A stretch of DNA of 58,856 nucleotides from a virus. Shown here piece by piece: positions 44,112-52,864 of the stretch (its first letter is position 1; every line of letters starts with the position of its first letter). The position numbers and the translations under genes are program-made. The notes beneath the pieces are model-generated. The model worked only from the letters and a program-made list of their open reading frames with translations, did no database searches and was not told where the DNA came from. The stretch spans positions 1-58,856 of IMG/VR virus record IMGVR_UViG_3300001715_000002. One strand, written 5' to 3'.

Positions 44112-44921
44112 ATGTCTCGAAGCTATAACGGCAAGCAGCAGAAGCGTCAGGAACGACGGTCCAGCAAGCGTAGGGATCGAGCCGATGTCGTGGCCCTGTT
44201 CGACAACCATCGCGAACAGGCAGGCGCCGAGATCCAGCGCGATCTGATGCGTTTCATGTCCACGGCCAACGCCAAACGCTCCAGCGAGCCCGTCCAGGCA
44301 CGCAACGAGACTCAGGGTCACTACATCATCTCGATCCAGGGGAACGATGTCACCGTCGGCACTGGCCCTGCGGGGGCCGGCAAGACCTGGGTAGCTACCG
44401 CACTGGCCTGTGAGGCGCTGATGGCCAAGGACGTCGAGAAGATCATCGTCACCCGCCCGGTGGTCGAGGCGGAAGAATCACTCGGGTTCCTTCCTGGCGA
44501 GATCATGGATAAGTTCGCGCCCTACTTCGTCCCGATCCGTGAGGTCATGGACGAGCGCCTGGGTAAGGGCTTCGTCGACTATCTGATCGGGACCGGCAAG
44601 ATCGAGATCGCCCCTCTGGCCTACATGCGGGGCCGAACGCACAAGAACGCTTTCGTGATTCTCGACGAAGCGCAGAACACCACGCCTAAGCAGATGAAGT
44701 TGTTCCTCACCCGTCTCGGCGAGAACACGCGTGTCGTCATCAATGGTGACGCCTCGCAGCAGGACATTCGCGCAAAGCTCAACGGCTTGGATGATGTCGT
44801 TCAACGGTTCAGCCGGACCCCTGGCTTTGGGGTGATCGCGTTCGACCGGGCAGACGTTGTCCGCTCGGCGTTGGCGCAGATCATTGTGTCGAACTACGAA
44901 GACAATCCAGTCGCAGCTTAG
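44112..44921 (+). CDS. phoH: PhoH-like ATPase
   Basis: This 269-residue ATPase starts behind AAGGG. Walker A is GPAGAGKT (85-92), and Walker B is VILDEAQN (182-189), with TRPVVEAEESLGFLPG between them, the PhoH signature. A basic 28-residue N-terminus is added. Phage PhoH proteins are common in marine phages; bacterial members work as RNA helicases or ribonuclease partners. It begins the replication arm. Confidence 0.92.
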   Translation: MSRSYNGKQQKRQERRSSKRRDRADVVALFDNHREQAGAEIQRDLMRFMSTANAKRSSEPVQARNETQGHYIISIQGNDVTVGTGPAGAGKTWVATALACEALMAKDVEKIIVTRPVVEAEESLGFLPGEIMDKFAPYFVPIREVMDERLGKGFVDYLIGTGKIEIAPLAYMRGRTHKNAFVILDEAQNTTPKQMKLFLTRLGENTRVVINGDASQQDIRAKLNGLDDVVQRFSRTPGFGVIAFDRADVVRSALAQIIVSNYEDNPVAA

Positions 44922-45061
44922 CGCAGTGTAGCGATGCTATCCCTGATAGCGTCAGAATCGACCCAGAAAGCGTCCCTGAGCGCGTTCGAGCTTCACGACA
45001 CAAGATGACGCTTGGAAACTCGGAACGGAGCGCACACGCAAACAGGGAGCGATTCACCCCC

Positions 45062-45090
45062 AGCCCTCGATCAGACGATCGGGGGCTTTT
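45062..45090 (+). terminator. Terminator after phoH
   Basis: AGCCCTCGATC pairs with GATCGGGGGCT (11 bp, one wobble) around an AGAC loop and ends in TTTT. Confidence 0.85.
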
Positions 45091-45434
45091 CATTGCGCGG
45101 TTCGCCGGGTCCGAGCAGCTGTGAGGCAGACCTATAACTCTATTATCTGTGTTTATCTGGAAATGTATTTATAGATGGAAGCAGGCACCCGAGCTAAAAA
45201 CAAAACCTCTCCGGTCCCGACAAGGTTTCCGACACCCTGGAGCTGAGGAAAGGCAGGAAAGGGAGTGATCCCGGCCCTGGGGTTTCCCCGTCAGCAGTTC
45301 CAGATGGTCAACGTAGTGAAGCCGGGCGTGTTGCGCATGCCGCCGCCGCGCCAGGAGCCGGCCCTCTCGAACATACCCCTCCCCCAACGCGAAGATTTGA
45401 TTGCTGCCCCGGATCAGAGAGTGCTAACTTATGC

Positions 45435-45456
45435 AGTCACTAAGCACTTACTTACT
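45435..45456. promoter_or_regulatory. GTAAG-family palindrome 12
   Basis: GTCACTAAGCACTTACTTAC at 45436-45455: the right half is intact and the left half altered. It lies 13 bp before the gene at 45470. Confidence 0.75.
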
Positions 45457-45469
45457 GTTAGAGAAAACA

Positions 45470-46294
45470 ATGAACTCTCCCGCGAAACGCGTCGTGCATA
45501 CCAGCACGAGCAAGCCGCCTAAAAGCGTGCCAATGGCGAAGCTCCCAGACAATTTGGTCGAGCGCTATCGGGCACGTCGTGACGGCAGTTTCGAGTTCTA
45601 TGATCAATTCTCTTCCGTCGAGCTCGACGCGGTCATGTCCGATGGTATCCCGCGAGACCTGCTGGAGAAGGAAGCAGACCTGCTGCTCTCCAAATGGTTC
45701 GATTATCGCCCGTATCACCTGTGGCGCGCCGCCGCGATCTTCCTCGAAGCCTACCGCTCCGAACACGCCTGGGTGATGCGCAAGCGCGAGGACATCTCCA
45801 GCCACTGGTTTCACAAGGGTATCAAGGCGAAGACGCTCCACACCCTCGGATCACAACAGCTGATCGCCCTTTGGAAGTCGCGTCAGGCTGCCGACTCGAT
45901 CGGCGCCCCCTACGACTTCTACTGCCGCGAGCTCTTGAATTGGGCTGAGCATCGCAACTGGACTCACCTGCCGCGGATCAATCAGCTCTACACAGAGGAT
46001 CACGTCGAGGTCGTCAAGGACTTGCTGGCCAAGGATCGCGTCGCTCGGCTGCGCTACGCCACCGAGCCTTGCTTCGGCAACGAGCAGTTCGCCGGCGAGC
46101 TTCACCAGAACGATTACCACCGCTATCTGATCGCACAGATCAAGCAGAGAGCACATCCCGTTTTCTCACTAGGTGGCGCGGTCTTTCGCCGTTGCCATCT
46201 ACCCGAAGCCGTTGCCAGAGATCACTTTGGCGATGCGCTAGTGGATGAAGCTCTACGTCTCGCCGACCAGCTCTATCCGAACGACACCCTGTGA
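45470..46294 (+). CDS. Hypothetical protein of the replication arm
   Basis: This 274-residue protein starts behind TTAGAGA. It is rich in Trp, His, Tyr and Arg, mainly helical, with no motif. It precedes an Hfq-like protein and the replicative helicase under operator 12, so a replication or RNA-related role is likely by context only. Confidence 0.55.
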   Translation: MNSPAKRVVHTSTSKPPKSVPMAKLPDNLVERYRARRDGSFEFYDQFSSVELDAVMSDGIPRDLLEKEADLLLSKWFDYRPYHLWRAAAIFLEAYRSEHAWVMRKREDISSHWFHKGIKAKTLHTLGSQQLIALWKSRQAADSIGAPYDFYCRELLNWAEHRNWTHLPRINQLYTEDHVEVVKDLLAKDRVARLRYATEPCFGNEQFAGELHQNDYHRYLIAQIKQRAHPVFSLGGAVFRRCHLPEAVARDHFGDALVDEALRLADQLYPNDTL

Positions 46295-46345
46295 TCGTCA
46301 GCACACACTGACATCGCATTCAAAGCACACACGGAGCAATCAACC

Positions 46346-46672
46346 ATGAAACCAGTTACAACCATCACCTCAGTCGAATCCCGCTCTCGTCGTGTGGACG
46401 CTGCCACCGGTCACAAGCCGTCTTTTAGCAGCAAGCCGGGGACCGAGAAGCGTCCGCCGACACGTCGCAACCTGGAGCAGCACGAAGCCGCCCTGATTCC
46501 CTCGATCCGCTCGCGATCGCCGATCAGACTGGTGCTGATTGACGGCACCTGCATGGAAGGCGTGATCGCCATCGGCTTTGACCGCTATTCCATCGGCATC
46601 GAATATCAGGGCAATCGCGAAAGCGTGTTCAAGTCCTCGATCGCCCGCATCATTACGCCGATCGGAGCCTGA
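46346..46672 (+). CDS. Hfq/Sm-like RNA-binding protein
   Basis: This 108-residue protein has a basic 42-residue tail, an N-terminal helix (LEQHEAALIPSIRSRS) and then a Sm-like barrel: PIRLVLIDGTCMEGVIAIGFDRYSIGI (59-85), which parallels the Hfq Sm1 pattern of strand, DG or NG turn, xGxIxxFDxF and strand. It ends with VFKSSIARI (94-102), matching the Sm2 YKHAIST position. The usual proximal-face Gln and the KH pair are altered. It could bind phage or host small RNAs. Assignment by motif layout; sequence identity is low. Confidence 0.65.
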   Translation: MKPVTTITSVESRSRRVDAATGHKPSFSSKPGTEKRPPTRRNLEQHEAALIPSIRSRSPIRLVLIDGTCMEGVIAIGFDRYSIGIEYQGNRESVFKSSIARIITPIGA

Positions 46673-46675
46673 TGC

Positions 46676-48061
46676 ATGACTGCTGCCGCCGTTATCGCAG
46701 GTATCGGTGGCGCAGCCGGCTCAGCCAGTGCAGCGCCGCCCTCTCCGTTCGACCCTGACTATGAGGTCAAGGTGGTCGCGCATATCCTGCGCGACACCCA
46801 TTTCATGCGTCAGTGTGATGATCTAGTCGACCGAGAGTATTTCGAATCGGCCTCGACCCGCTTCCTGGTCGGTGTGGCAAAGAACCACTTCAAGAAATAC
46901 GGCTCCGCGCCCGATATTCGAACGCTCGCGATCTACATCAAGAAGGCCAGCGCAACCGGCCGACTCAAGTCGGGTATGATCGATGACATCAAGGAAACAC
47001 TCGGTCAGGCGTTTCGGGAGTCACTGGGCGACGTCAATTACGTCGTCGAGCAGGTGTCATCTTTCGCACGTCACAAAGCGCTGCAATCGTCGATCATGCG
47101 GGTCATCGACGACATGGAGAAAGCCGAAAAGCTGGGCCAAGATTTCGATTTCAGCCAGGCAGAGAAGGAATTCTCCAAGGCGCTGATGATCGGCACCAAC
47201 GACGCGAACAACGGCTATGACTACTTCGAGTCGATCAGCTCCCGCACCGAAGCCCGAGAAGAACGCAAAGCTGGTGTGGCGCCGGATCAGGGTATTACCT
47301 CCGGCTATCCAGCGATCGACACCCTGCTCTATCACAAGGGCTGGGGTCGCGGCGAAATGGTGCTGTTCATGGGTCCACCCAAGAGCGGAAAATCGACAGC
47401 GCTGGGGCAGTTCGGAATCAATGCGGCACTGGCGGGCTTCGATGTCCTCTACGTGACCCTAGAGGTCGCCGATCTGATCATGGCCGATCGTATCGATGCC
47501 ACCCTGGCGGATACTAAGGTGCATGAGTTGACCGATAAGTCGGGCTCGGTGAAAGATGAGATCGAGAAGCTGGCTTCATCGTCCGGCAAATTCATCATCC
47601 ATCAGTATCCGACGGGGAGTTTTACCCCCAAGCAGCTGTGTCGTCTCATAGAGCACTACAAAGCTCGCGGAATCGTCTTCGACCAAGTGGTCGTCGACTA
47701 CGGAGACATCATGGCGCCAGACTTTCGCTCAACGGACCCGATCGAGAACAGCAAGAGCATCTACGTGGGTTTGCGCGCCGCTGCCATGACGTATGACGTC
47801 GCCCTTTTGTCAGCGACTCAGACCAACCGCGACGGAGCCAGAAATGCGACCGCCGGCATGACCGACGTCGCCGAGGATTTCAACAAAATTCGAATTGCCG
47901 ATCTGGTGATCTCGATCAACAAAACAGAAGAAGAAAAGGCCGCCGGGGAAGCCCGCCTGTATTTCGCTGCGTCGCGAAACCAGCGCAGCGACATCACGGT
48001 GCGGATCGGCCAAGACCTGGAAAAGATGAAGTTCCTAACCAAAATTCTGGACATTACCTGA
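46676..48061 (+). CDS. Replicative DNA helicase (DnaB/RecA-like)
   Basis: This 461-residue protein has an N-terminal helical domain and a C-terminal RecA-fold ATPase with Walker A GPPKSGKS (232-239) and Walker B VVVDYGD (338-344). An LSATQTNRDGAR stretch, with the Gln of motif H3, follows and a catalytic ENSKS region precedes. It is the phage fork helicase and would pair with the primase at 48821. Confidence 0.9.
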   Translation: MTAAAVIAGIGGAAGSASAAPPSPFDPDYEVKVVAHILRDTHFMRQCDDLVDREYFESASTRFLVGVAKNHFKKYGSAPDIRTLAIYIKKASATGRLKSGMIDDIKETLGQAFRESLGDVNYVVEQVSSFARHKALQSSIMRVIDDMEKAEKLGQDFDFSQAEKEFSKALMIGTNDANNGYDYFESISSRTEAREERKAGVAPDQGITSGYPAIDTLLYHKGWGRGEMVLFMGPPKSGKSTALGQFGINAALAGFDVLYVTLEVADLIMADRIDATLADTKVHELTDKSGSVKDEIEKLASSSGKFIIHQYPTGSFTPKQLCRLIEHYKARGIVFDQVVVDYGDIMAPDFRSTDPIENSKSIYVGLRAAAMTYDVALLSATQTNRDGARNATAGMTDVAEDFNKIRIADLVISINKTEEEKAAGEARLYFAASRNQRSDITVRIGQDLEKMKFLTKILDIT

Positions 48062-48303
48062 TGAGCAACGAAAAGCCCCCGAAGAACCGCACGGACTATC
48101 AGCGGGACTACCAGCGCGACATGCGAGCCAAGAAGGTGACGGTGAGCTTTCTGACCGACCCGGATATCAAGGATGACATGAAGCAGATGGCCTCCGATCA
48201 CGGGTTCAGCTCCATCAAGGCGTTCATGGAAGACCTGACCCGGAAATACAACGTGATCAGGGCGGAAGAAGTTGGTAAGAGCGACGATGAAAGCAAGGAG
48301 TGA
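48061..48303 (+). CDS. Small basic DNA-binding-like protein
   Basis: This 80-residue protein overlaps the helicase stop. It has a basic N-terminus (KNRTDYQRDYQRDMRAKK), a beta strand KVTVSFL and two helices, a possible ribbon-helix-helix. It is another candidate to bind the tandem GTAA palindromes. No catalytic residue. Confidence 0.5.
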   Translation: MSNEKPPKNRTDYQRDYQRDMRAKKVTVSFLTDPDIKDDMKQMASDHGFSSIKAFMEDLTRKYNVIRAEEVGKSDDESKE

Positions 48304-48306
48304 GCG

Positions 48307-48828
48307 ATGGAAGGCACCAACCCGTTTCGATTGAAGAAACCCTGTGCCAACTGTCCGTTCCGATCCGACGCAGGGGCTATTGATTTAGCCCCTGGTCGTT
48401 TGGAAGAGATCGCACGGGACATCACCGAAGGCGAAGGCAAGACCTTCTTCTGCCACAAGACCCTCTCAGGCAGTCATACCGAAGACGATGAAGGCAACGA
48501 GCTCAGCTATGAGCGCGGCGATAAAGACTCCCTCTGCATCGGCTCTGTCATCTTCCAGCTCAAATACGGACGGCTCCCCATCGGCGCCAGACTCGGATTC
48601 ATGAGTAAGGATTACGACTACGAGAAACTAATGGCTCAGTTCGACAGCGTCGTCGACCCCGAAGATGTCTTTACCCCTCGTGCGCATGGCAGATATTGGC
48701 TCAAGGACAACGGGGAGTGGATCATCGGGTCTTGGGATGGTCACTGCTGGGAGACCGATCAACACTTAGGGCTCACCGATAGCGATTACGATGAGATCGG
48801 GTCTGCCCTGGTGAACCCGCATGAGTGA
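48307..48828 (+). CDS. CPFR zinc-binding protein (DUF6283-like)
   Basis: This 173-residue protein has C13 and C16 in KPCANCPFR, then FFCHKT (Cys49, His50), and SLCIG (Cys 77). This CxxCPFR...FxCH layout is common in phage and actinobacterial proteins of unknown role and implies a metal site. It overlaps the primase by 8 bp. Two Trp-rich segments close the protein. Confidence 0.7.
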   Translation: MEGTNPFRLKKPCANCPFRSDAGAIDLAPGRLEEIARDITEGEGKTFFCHKTLSGSHTEDDEGNELSYERGDKDSLCIGSVIFQLKYGRLPIGARLGFMSKDYDYEKLMAQFDSVVDPEDVFTPRAHGRYWLKDNGEWIIGSWDGHCWETDQHLGLTDSDYDEIGSALVNPHE

Positions 48829-49909
48829 TCTCAAGACCATGCTCGATGACCTGGATATTCGGGACTATCTCGACACCCAGGGGATCGAATACAAGACCAG
48901 CCGCTCGCGCAAAGGAACCCAGCTGATCCTCAAGGATTGTCCGGTCTGTGGCGGCGACGGCTGGAAGGTCTATCTCAACGAAGAAACGGGGCTGGGAAAT
49001 TGTTTCCAAGGCGACCATCCTCCCGGCGAGAACTTCAACAAGTGGTCGTTCATCCGCGCCCATCTCGACAATCCCGCCCCGCGGATGGTGATCGAGCACA
49101 TCGAGGGATATCTGGACTCGGTCGGCTTCACCATCGAGCGTGAGCGCAAGGTGGCCACCTACGAGGCGCTGAGCGAGCTTCCCGAAGATGCCGTTGCATT
49201 GCCCACCCCGAGTGGACAGATCGTCTCCTACCTCCACGATAGAGGCGTCACGGCCAAGCAGTGCGAATACTTTCGCCTGCATTTCTGCGAAAGGGGTGTT
49301 TTTCGCTTCAAGACCGACAGCCGCGAACATAGCCAGGATTTTACCGGTCGCGTGATCATTCCGGTGTTCGACCTGGCTGGCGATTTCAAGACGTTCCAGG
49401 GTCGAGACATCACCGGCACTGCCGACGACAAATACCGATTCGCCACCGGGCTGCCGGCAGCCGGCGCCTTCCTTTACAACGGCAATAACGCCGTCGGCAA
49501 AAGGCATGTCGTCGTAGGCGAAGGCGCCTTCGATGTCTGGGCGATTCAGAAGACGCTATGGAGCCGCGAACTCGATGAGATTGAAGCGGTGGGCACCTTC
49601 GGCAAGCACCTATCTCACCTGAGCGCCGGTGACGACGACCAACTGGGGGCGTTTCTGAACCTCAAGGCTGCCGGTCTCGAGACCATCACCATGCTGTGGG
49701 ATTCCGAGACCGCCGCGATTCGAGATGCGCTCGGGGCCTGCGATCTGCTCCAGCAGCACGGCTTCAAGACCCGTCTGGCCACCCTGCCGCCGGGACAAGA
49801 CCCAGGTGAGTCCACGGAAATTCAGATAAATCAGGCGATTATCAAAGCGCAGCCCTATTCACGCTCGCTTGCAACAAAAATGCGTTTGCAAATGCTTCAC
49901 TCCCGATAA
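48821..49909 (+). CDS. DNA primase (zinc finger plus TOPRIM)
   Basis: This 362-residue protein has an N-terminal zinc ribbon (CPVC at 40-43, Cys61 and a nearby His) and a TOPRIM domain with VVVGEGAFD (about 229-236) and an Asp-containing LWDSE. It synthesises RNA primers for the lagging strand. It is coupled to the zinc protein upstream and to the helicase of the same unit. The C-terminus is short and lacks a helicase domain. Confidence 0.9.
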   Translation: MSDLKTMLDDLDIRDYLDTQGIEYKTSRSRKGTQLILKDCPVCGGDGWKVYLNEETGLGNCFQGDHPPGENFNKWSFIRAHLDNPAPRMVIEHIEGYLDSVGFTIERERKVATYEALSELPEDAVALPTPSGQIVSYLHDRGVTAKQCEYFRLHFCERGVFRFKTDSREHSQDFTGRVIIPVFDLAGDFKTFQGRDITGTADDKYRFATGLPAAGAFLYNGNNAVGKRHVVVGEGAFDVWAIQKTLWSRELDEIEAVGTFGKHLSHLSAGDDDQLGAFLNLKAAGLETITMLWDSETAAIRDALGACDLLQQHGFKTRLATLPPGQDPGESTEIQINQAIIKAQPYSRSLATKMRLQMLHSR

Positions 49910-49926
49910 TCTTATAGCTACACTAT

Positions 49927-49948
49927 AGTAAGTAAGTGCTTAGTTACC
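49927..49948. promoter_or_regulatory. GTAAG-family palindrome 13
   Basis: GTAAGTAAGTGCTTAGTTAC at 49928-49947. The upstream TATAGT (49924-49929) overlaps it as at palindrome 3, a -10-like arrangement. Confidence 0.85.
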
Positions 49949-49961
49949 CTAAGAGGAAATC

Positions 49962-50711
49962 ATGAACGCTTCCCAAATCGACGCCGAGATGGACAATGAA
50001 GAATCCCACGTCGTGCCCTACGTCTCCGGCAGCATCAAGCTTGCCAACATCGACAGTATCGGCAAACTGGGGTTTTTCTCGCTGAACAACAACATCGGCA
50101 CCAACCGCTCGGTTGCCATTCCGTTCATCGACATCCCCAGCGAGAGCACCCTGCGCTGCATCGCCGAGATCGACAGACTTCCACGAGACTTCGCCGAAGC
50201 CTTTGGTGTGGGTCTGACCATCGGGGGGGTTCGTGACGTCAATTCGGCTTTCTCCAAAGCCTTCCCGGATAGCGACGATATCAGCTGTTCGGTCAGCGAC
50301 TACCAGGTCAATATTCTGGTCCCTAAGAAGAGCGAAGTGGGCTCCCAGATCGACAACCGCATCAGAACCTACCACTACGAAATCCTGACGGGTGCAGCGA
50401 AGACCGATATCGCGACCTTCCGAAGCTGCATCAAAGCCGGCGGGTTTCTCCAGAACGGACACATCGTCGAAGCCATTCTCTCCAACACGGTCTTTTCTGT
50501 CTGGAACACCAAGGAATTCGACATGCCCAACGGCATCGTCAATCAGGTGAAGTGGCTGGGTGCGAGCTATCTGACGAAGAACACCCGCGGAAACTTGTTC
50601 CCGCAGCTATCCCCTCTCGTTGCCGAGCTCCAACGTAGCCACGCCAACAAGGGCATGCGTGACTCCAACCCCAATTGGGGTGCGCTGGCTGGCCTGGGCA
50701 GCCTGTCATGA
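49962..50711 (+). CDS. Hypothetical protein, 249 aa
   Basis: Starts behind AGAGGA. The protein is soluble with Ser/Asn-rich beta segments and an IPFIDIP start of a possible domain. No motif recognised. It is under operator 13, so is probably a regulated DNA-metabolism or host-takeover gene. Confidence 0.55.
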   Translation: MNASQIDAEMDNEESHVVPYVSGSIKLANIDSIGKLGFFSLNNNIGTNRSVAIPFIDIPSESTLRCIAEIDRLPRDFAEAFGVGLTIGGVRDVNSAFSKAFPDSDDISCSVSDYQVNILVPKKSEVGSQIDNRIRTYHYEILTGAAKTDIATFRSCIKAGGFLQNGHIVEAILSNTVFSVWNTKEFDMPNGIVNQVKWLGASYLTKNTRGNLFPQLSPLVAELQRSHANKGMRDSNPNWGALAGLGSLS

Positions 50712-51211
50712 AATCCCCCTCCATGAGCGGCGACAACATGCACGCCGTGGAGTGTGCTCAGACGAGCCGCTGCGCCTCCTACGCCGTGTGTCAGCACACG
50801 GTGTGGGCCTACAAGCAGAGTCGCCTCAAGGGCTTCGATGACTGCCGTGCGGCGATCAATTCGCGAACCTGCCCCGCCATCAAAATGATGCTGGAGGAAA
50901 AGAAGGCAGGGGGACCGATCTACTTCGAATCCTACGCCGAGAGTGTGGTGGCAAGGCAGGCCCGAGAAGAGGCAGCGGCGGCAGAACGTGTCGCGCTGAC
51001 CCGCCGGCCACGCAAGGCAATGGTGACGTCGAGAACGGTCGATCCTGGCCGTGACGCGCAGATTGCCGCCGGCTGGAATGAGGCTGACGACACAGTCGCC
51101 AAGCGGCTGGCTAAGCAGCGAAAGTCCAAGCCTGAACTGCCGCCGGTCAGTGACAACCTGTTTGAAGCGGTGGTCAACGAGTTGGCCGCTCAGGAGGCAT
51201 CCTCCGGCTGA
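50708..51211 (+). CDS. Cys-rich hypothetical protein
   Basis: The 167-residue product starts in the ATGA overlap with the previous gene. Five cysteines in the first 60 residues (CAQTSRCASYAVC and two later) suggest a small metal-binding domain. The C-terminal half is basic (RRPRKAMVTSR) and Ala-rich. It may bind nucleic acid. Confidence 0.5.
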   Translation: MKSPSMSGDNMHAVECAQTSRCASYAVCQHTVWAYKQSRLKGFDDCRAAINSRTCPAIKMMLEEKKAGGPIYFESYAESVVARQAREEAAAAERVALTRRPRKAMVTSRTVDPGRDAQIAAGWNEADDTVAKRLAKQRKSKPELPPVSDNLFEAVVNELAAQEASSG

Positions 51212-51279
51212 GAAAAAGCATATTTCAGCCCTAGCGTGTTCGCTCGACACTAGAGAATCACGCAACGAGAGAGCGAACG

Positions 51280-51417
51280 ATGGTCAAGTTTCTGGACGGA
51301 CTGATGACGCTGTTTCAGGTGGGGGAAAAGCTGATCTTGCTGGTGCTGGTGATGCTGCCGGTTTTACCGATGTTGTTCGTGCTGTTTTGGCTGATCAAAG
51401 GACTCTGGTCCCTCTAA
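51280..51417 (+). CDS. Tiny membrane protein, 45 aa
   Basis: A short gene behind GAGAGAG. It encodes MVKFLDGLMTLFQVGEK and then a hydrophobic span of about 25 residues (LILLVLVMLPVLPML...) ending GLWSL. One-span toxin-like or accessory membrane protein of the tiny class common in phage early regions. Function unknown. Confidence 0.5.
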   Translation: MVKFLDGLMTLFQVGEKLILLVLVMLPVLPMLFVLFWLIKGLWSL

Positions 51418-51431
51418 CCGAGAAGAAAGAC

Positions 51432-51701
51432 ATGACCCAATCCAACAAAGGCATCATCCACAGCATCAAGCTGATGCACTACCGCCGCAAAGCGCGAGTC
51501 TTGATTGCCTCGATCTATGCCCGGCTGGATAAATCACCCGGCGGCACTCATATCACGGTTCAGACGAGCCCAAGTCTCCAGCGCGACATCATCCGCGCCG
51601 ACAAGTATCTGGAAGCCTTGCGCGAACTCGACCCGGACAATGCCCCGGATACCAATCTGAGCGTATTGATGGGCTTGGAAACCGTCAGGGCGACCGCATG
51701 A
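51432..51701 (+). CDS. Small basic hypothetical protein
   Basis: This 89-residue protein starts behind AGAAGAAAG. It begins with a basic helix (IIHSIKLMHYRRKARVL) and has an Asp-rich middle. Helical. No motif recognised. It overlaps the next tiny membrane gene by 4 bp. Confidence 0.5.
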   Translation: MTQSNKGIIHSIKLMHYRRKARVLIASIYARLDKSPGGTHITVQTSPSLQRDIIRADKYLEALRELDPDNAPDTNLSVLMGLETVRATA

Positions 51702-51853
51702 ACCGTTCGATACTGATGCGCGCTGATCGCGCCGTGCGCATGGGTCAGTTTCAGAAGGTATTCCTCATCTGCCTTCTGGTCCTGGCGCTGATGGCAACAG
51801 TGGTCCTGGCGCTGATTGCGTGCGCCGTCGTCATCGTTCTTCGCACGTTTTGA
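51698..51853 (+). CDS. Tiny membrane protein, 51 aa
   Basis: Starts in the ATGA overlap. A basic N-terminus (MRADRAVRMGQFQK) precedes one hydrophobic span rich in Leu, Ala and Val. A third tiny membrane gene of this arm. Function unknown. Confidence 0.5.
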   Translation: MNRSILMRADRAVRMGQFQKVFLICLLVLALMATVVLALIACAVVIVLRTF

Positions 51854-51898
51854 ACGCTATTACCCCATAGCGAAACGCACTATTTTTGTGTCTGTAGT

Positions 51899-51920
51899 AG
51901 TAAGTAAATAGTTACTTATC
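51899..51920. promoter_or_regulatory. GTAAG-family palindrome 14
   Basis: GTAAGTAAATAGTTACTTAT at 51900-51919. It lies 21 bp before the gene at 51941. Confidence 0.8.
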
Positions 51921-51940
51921 CCTAATCATGAGGAAGCACT

Positions 51941-52642
51941 ATGGCTAAGCAATCAATCCCCTCCGTCCGACTGAACGCCAACATTCGCAAGCTGATCACA
52001 GCCAGCGTCATCGAAAAGACCATCTGGCCTTTGATGGTCAAGCTCGAAAGCCAACTCGATGCCGTCATCGAGAAAATACGCCTGGAATCAGTAGGGGGTG
52101 AAGCAAACGAGAAAATCATTCAGGAGGCGATTAATCAAGTCACCCGATTGAACAAGAAGGTCGGCGCGCTTGGTGGTCACGAGATGACGATCAAATGCCA
52201 CAATCTCACCGACTATCGTATGCAGGTGAATGTTCGCGGCATGCATATGAGCCTCTATTTCTATGGCAAACAGGGAGAGTTCCCAGGGATTAATTGGGAC
52301 CGGCTGGCCATTTATGAAGGCGCACGTTACACCCAGAAAATCTGTTACGCGACAGACTACGCCACGCGCTACGTCATCAAGGACGAGGCGTTGATCGACA
52401 GCTACCTCAGCCTTCGCGGACAGATCGAAAAGCTCGAAGAAGAGGTCAAGTCAGTCTGTCTGACCGTTCGAGGAACACTCGACTCGGTCACGACACTCAA
52501 CAAGCTCCGCGAAGCCTGGCCCGAGTGCGAAGAATACCTGCCCGCCAACATCGAGAACCCGTCGACGCAGATGAAGTTGAACCTGCCGGTCTCGATCGAC
52601 GCCCTTAACAAGAAACTCACTTCGTTCAAGAAGGCCGCTTAA
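51941..52642 (+). CDS. Possible nucleotide-modification-associated protein (Nmad5-like)
   Basis: This 233-residue protein starts behind AGGAAG. It has an N-terminal helical start (LNANIRKLITASVIEKTIW), a central beta part and a C-terminal long coiled coil ending in WPECEEYLPANIENPS, then a PVSIDALNKKL tail. That layout resembles phage proteins labelled Nmad5 in my memory. The match is loose. It may act with the acyltransferase cassette or the helicase, but this is a guess. Confidence 0.35.
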   Translation: MAKQSIPSVRLNANIRKLITASVIEKTIWPLMVKLESQLDAVIEKIRLESVGGEANEKIIQEAINQVTRLNKKVGALGGHEMTIKCHNLTDYRMQVNVRGMHMSLYFYGKQGEFPGINWDRLAIYEGARYTQKICYATDYATRYVIKDEALIDSYLSLRGQIEKLEEEVKSVCLTVRGTLDSVTTLNKLREAWPECEEYLPANIENPSTQMKLNLPVSIDALNKKLTSFKKAA

Positions 52643-52667
52643 AGCGACCGTCTCGATGCGGAGAGCC

Positions 52668-52682
52668 ATGGAATTTCTATGA
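52668..52682 (+). CDS. Four-codon leader overlapping the next start
   Basis: ATG GAA TTT CTA TGA follows GGAGAG at close range, and its TGA overlaps the ATG at 52679. It may couple translation to the membrane gene. Real expression is unknown. Confidence 0.25.
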   Translation: MEFL

Positions 52683-52864
52683 GTCGGCTCAAGAAATACG
52701 CGGTAATTGCAGGAATTGTTCTGGTCGCATTCATCACGCTAATCGTGATGTTTGCGGCCTGGATCAAGAAGGTGTTGTTCATATTGACGGTCATTATGAT
52801 CGTGACCGTCGCGATCCGCTACCTGGCAAAGAAAGTCAGAATGCTACCGAGGAAGAAAGTATGA
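52679..52864 (+). CDS. Small two-span membrane protein
   Basis: This 61-residue protein has basic ends and two hydrophobic segments (about residues 7-28 and 32-48). The ATG overlaps the four-codon leader, and its stop overlaps the exported TAXI-like gene start (ATGA). Close coupling suggests a membrane partner for that binding protein. Confidence 0.5.
   Translation: MSRLKKYAVIAGIVLVAFITLIVMFAAWIKKVLFILTVIMIVTVAIRYLAKKVRMLPRKKV

Larger units (their letters stand above)
44922..45469. other. Non-coding spacer before the replication genes
   Basis: About 550 bp with a terminator at 45062-45090, an AT-rich stretch at 45130-45180, and palindrome 12. An 85-codon frame from GTG 45265 has a good ribosome site, but runs through the operator and into the next gene. 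I do not accept it. Confidence 0.4.

Noticed and set aside
45265-45522. 85-codon frame with GTG start and strong AGGAAAGGGA site
   Set aside because: It runs through palindrome 12 and 53 bp into the next gene in another frame, and its product is Pro-rich without any recognisable feature. Kept only as a possible leader.
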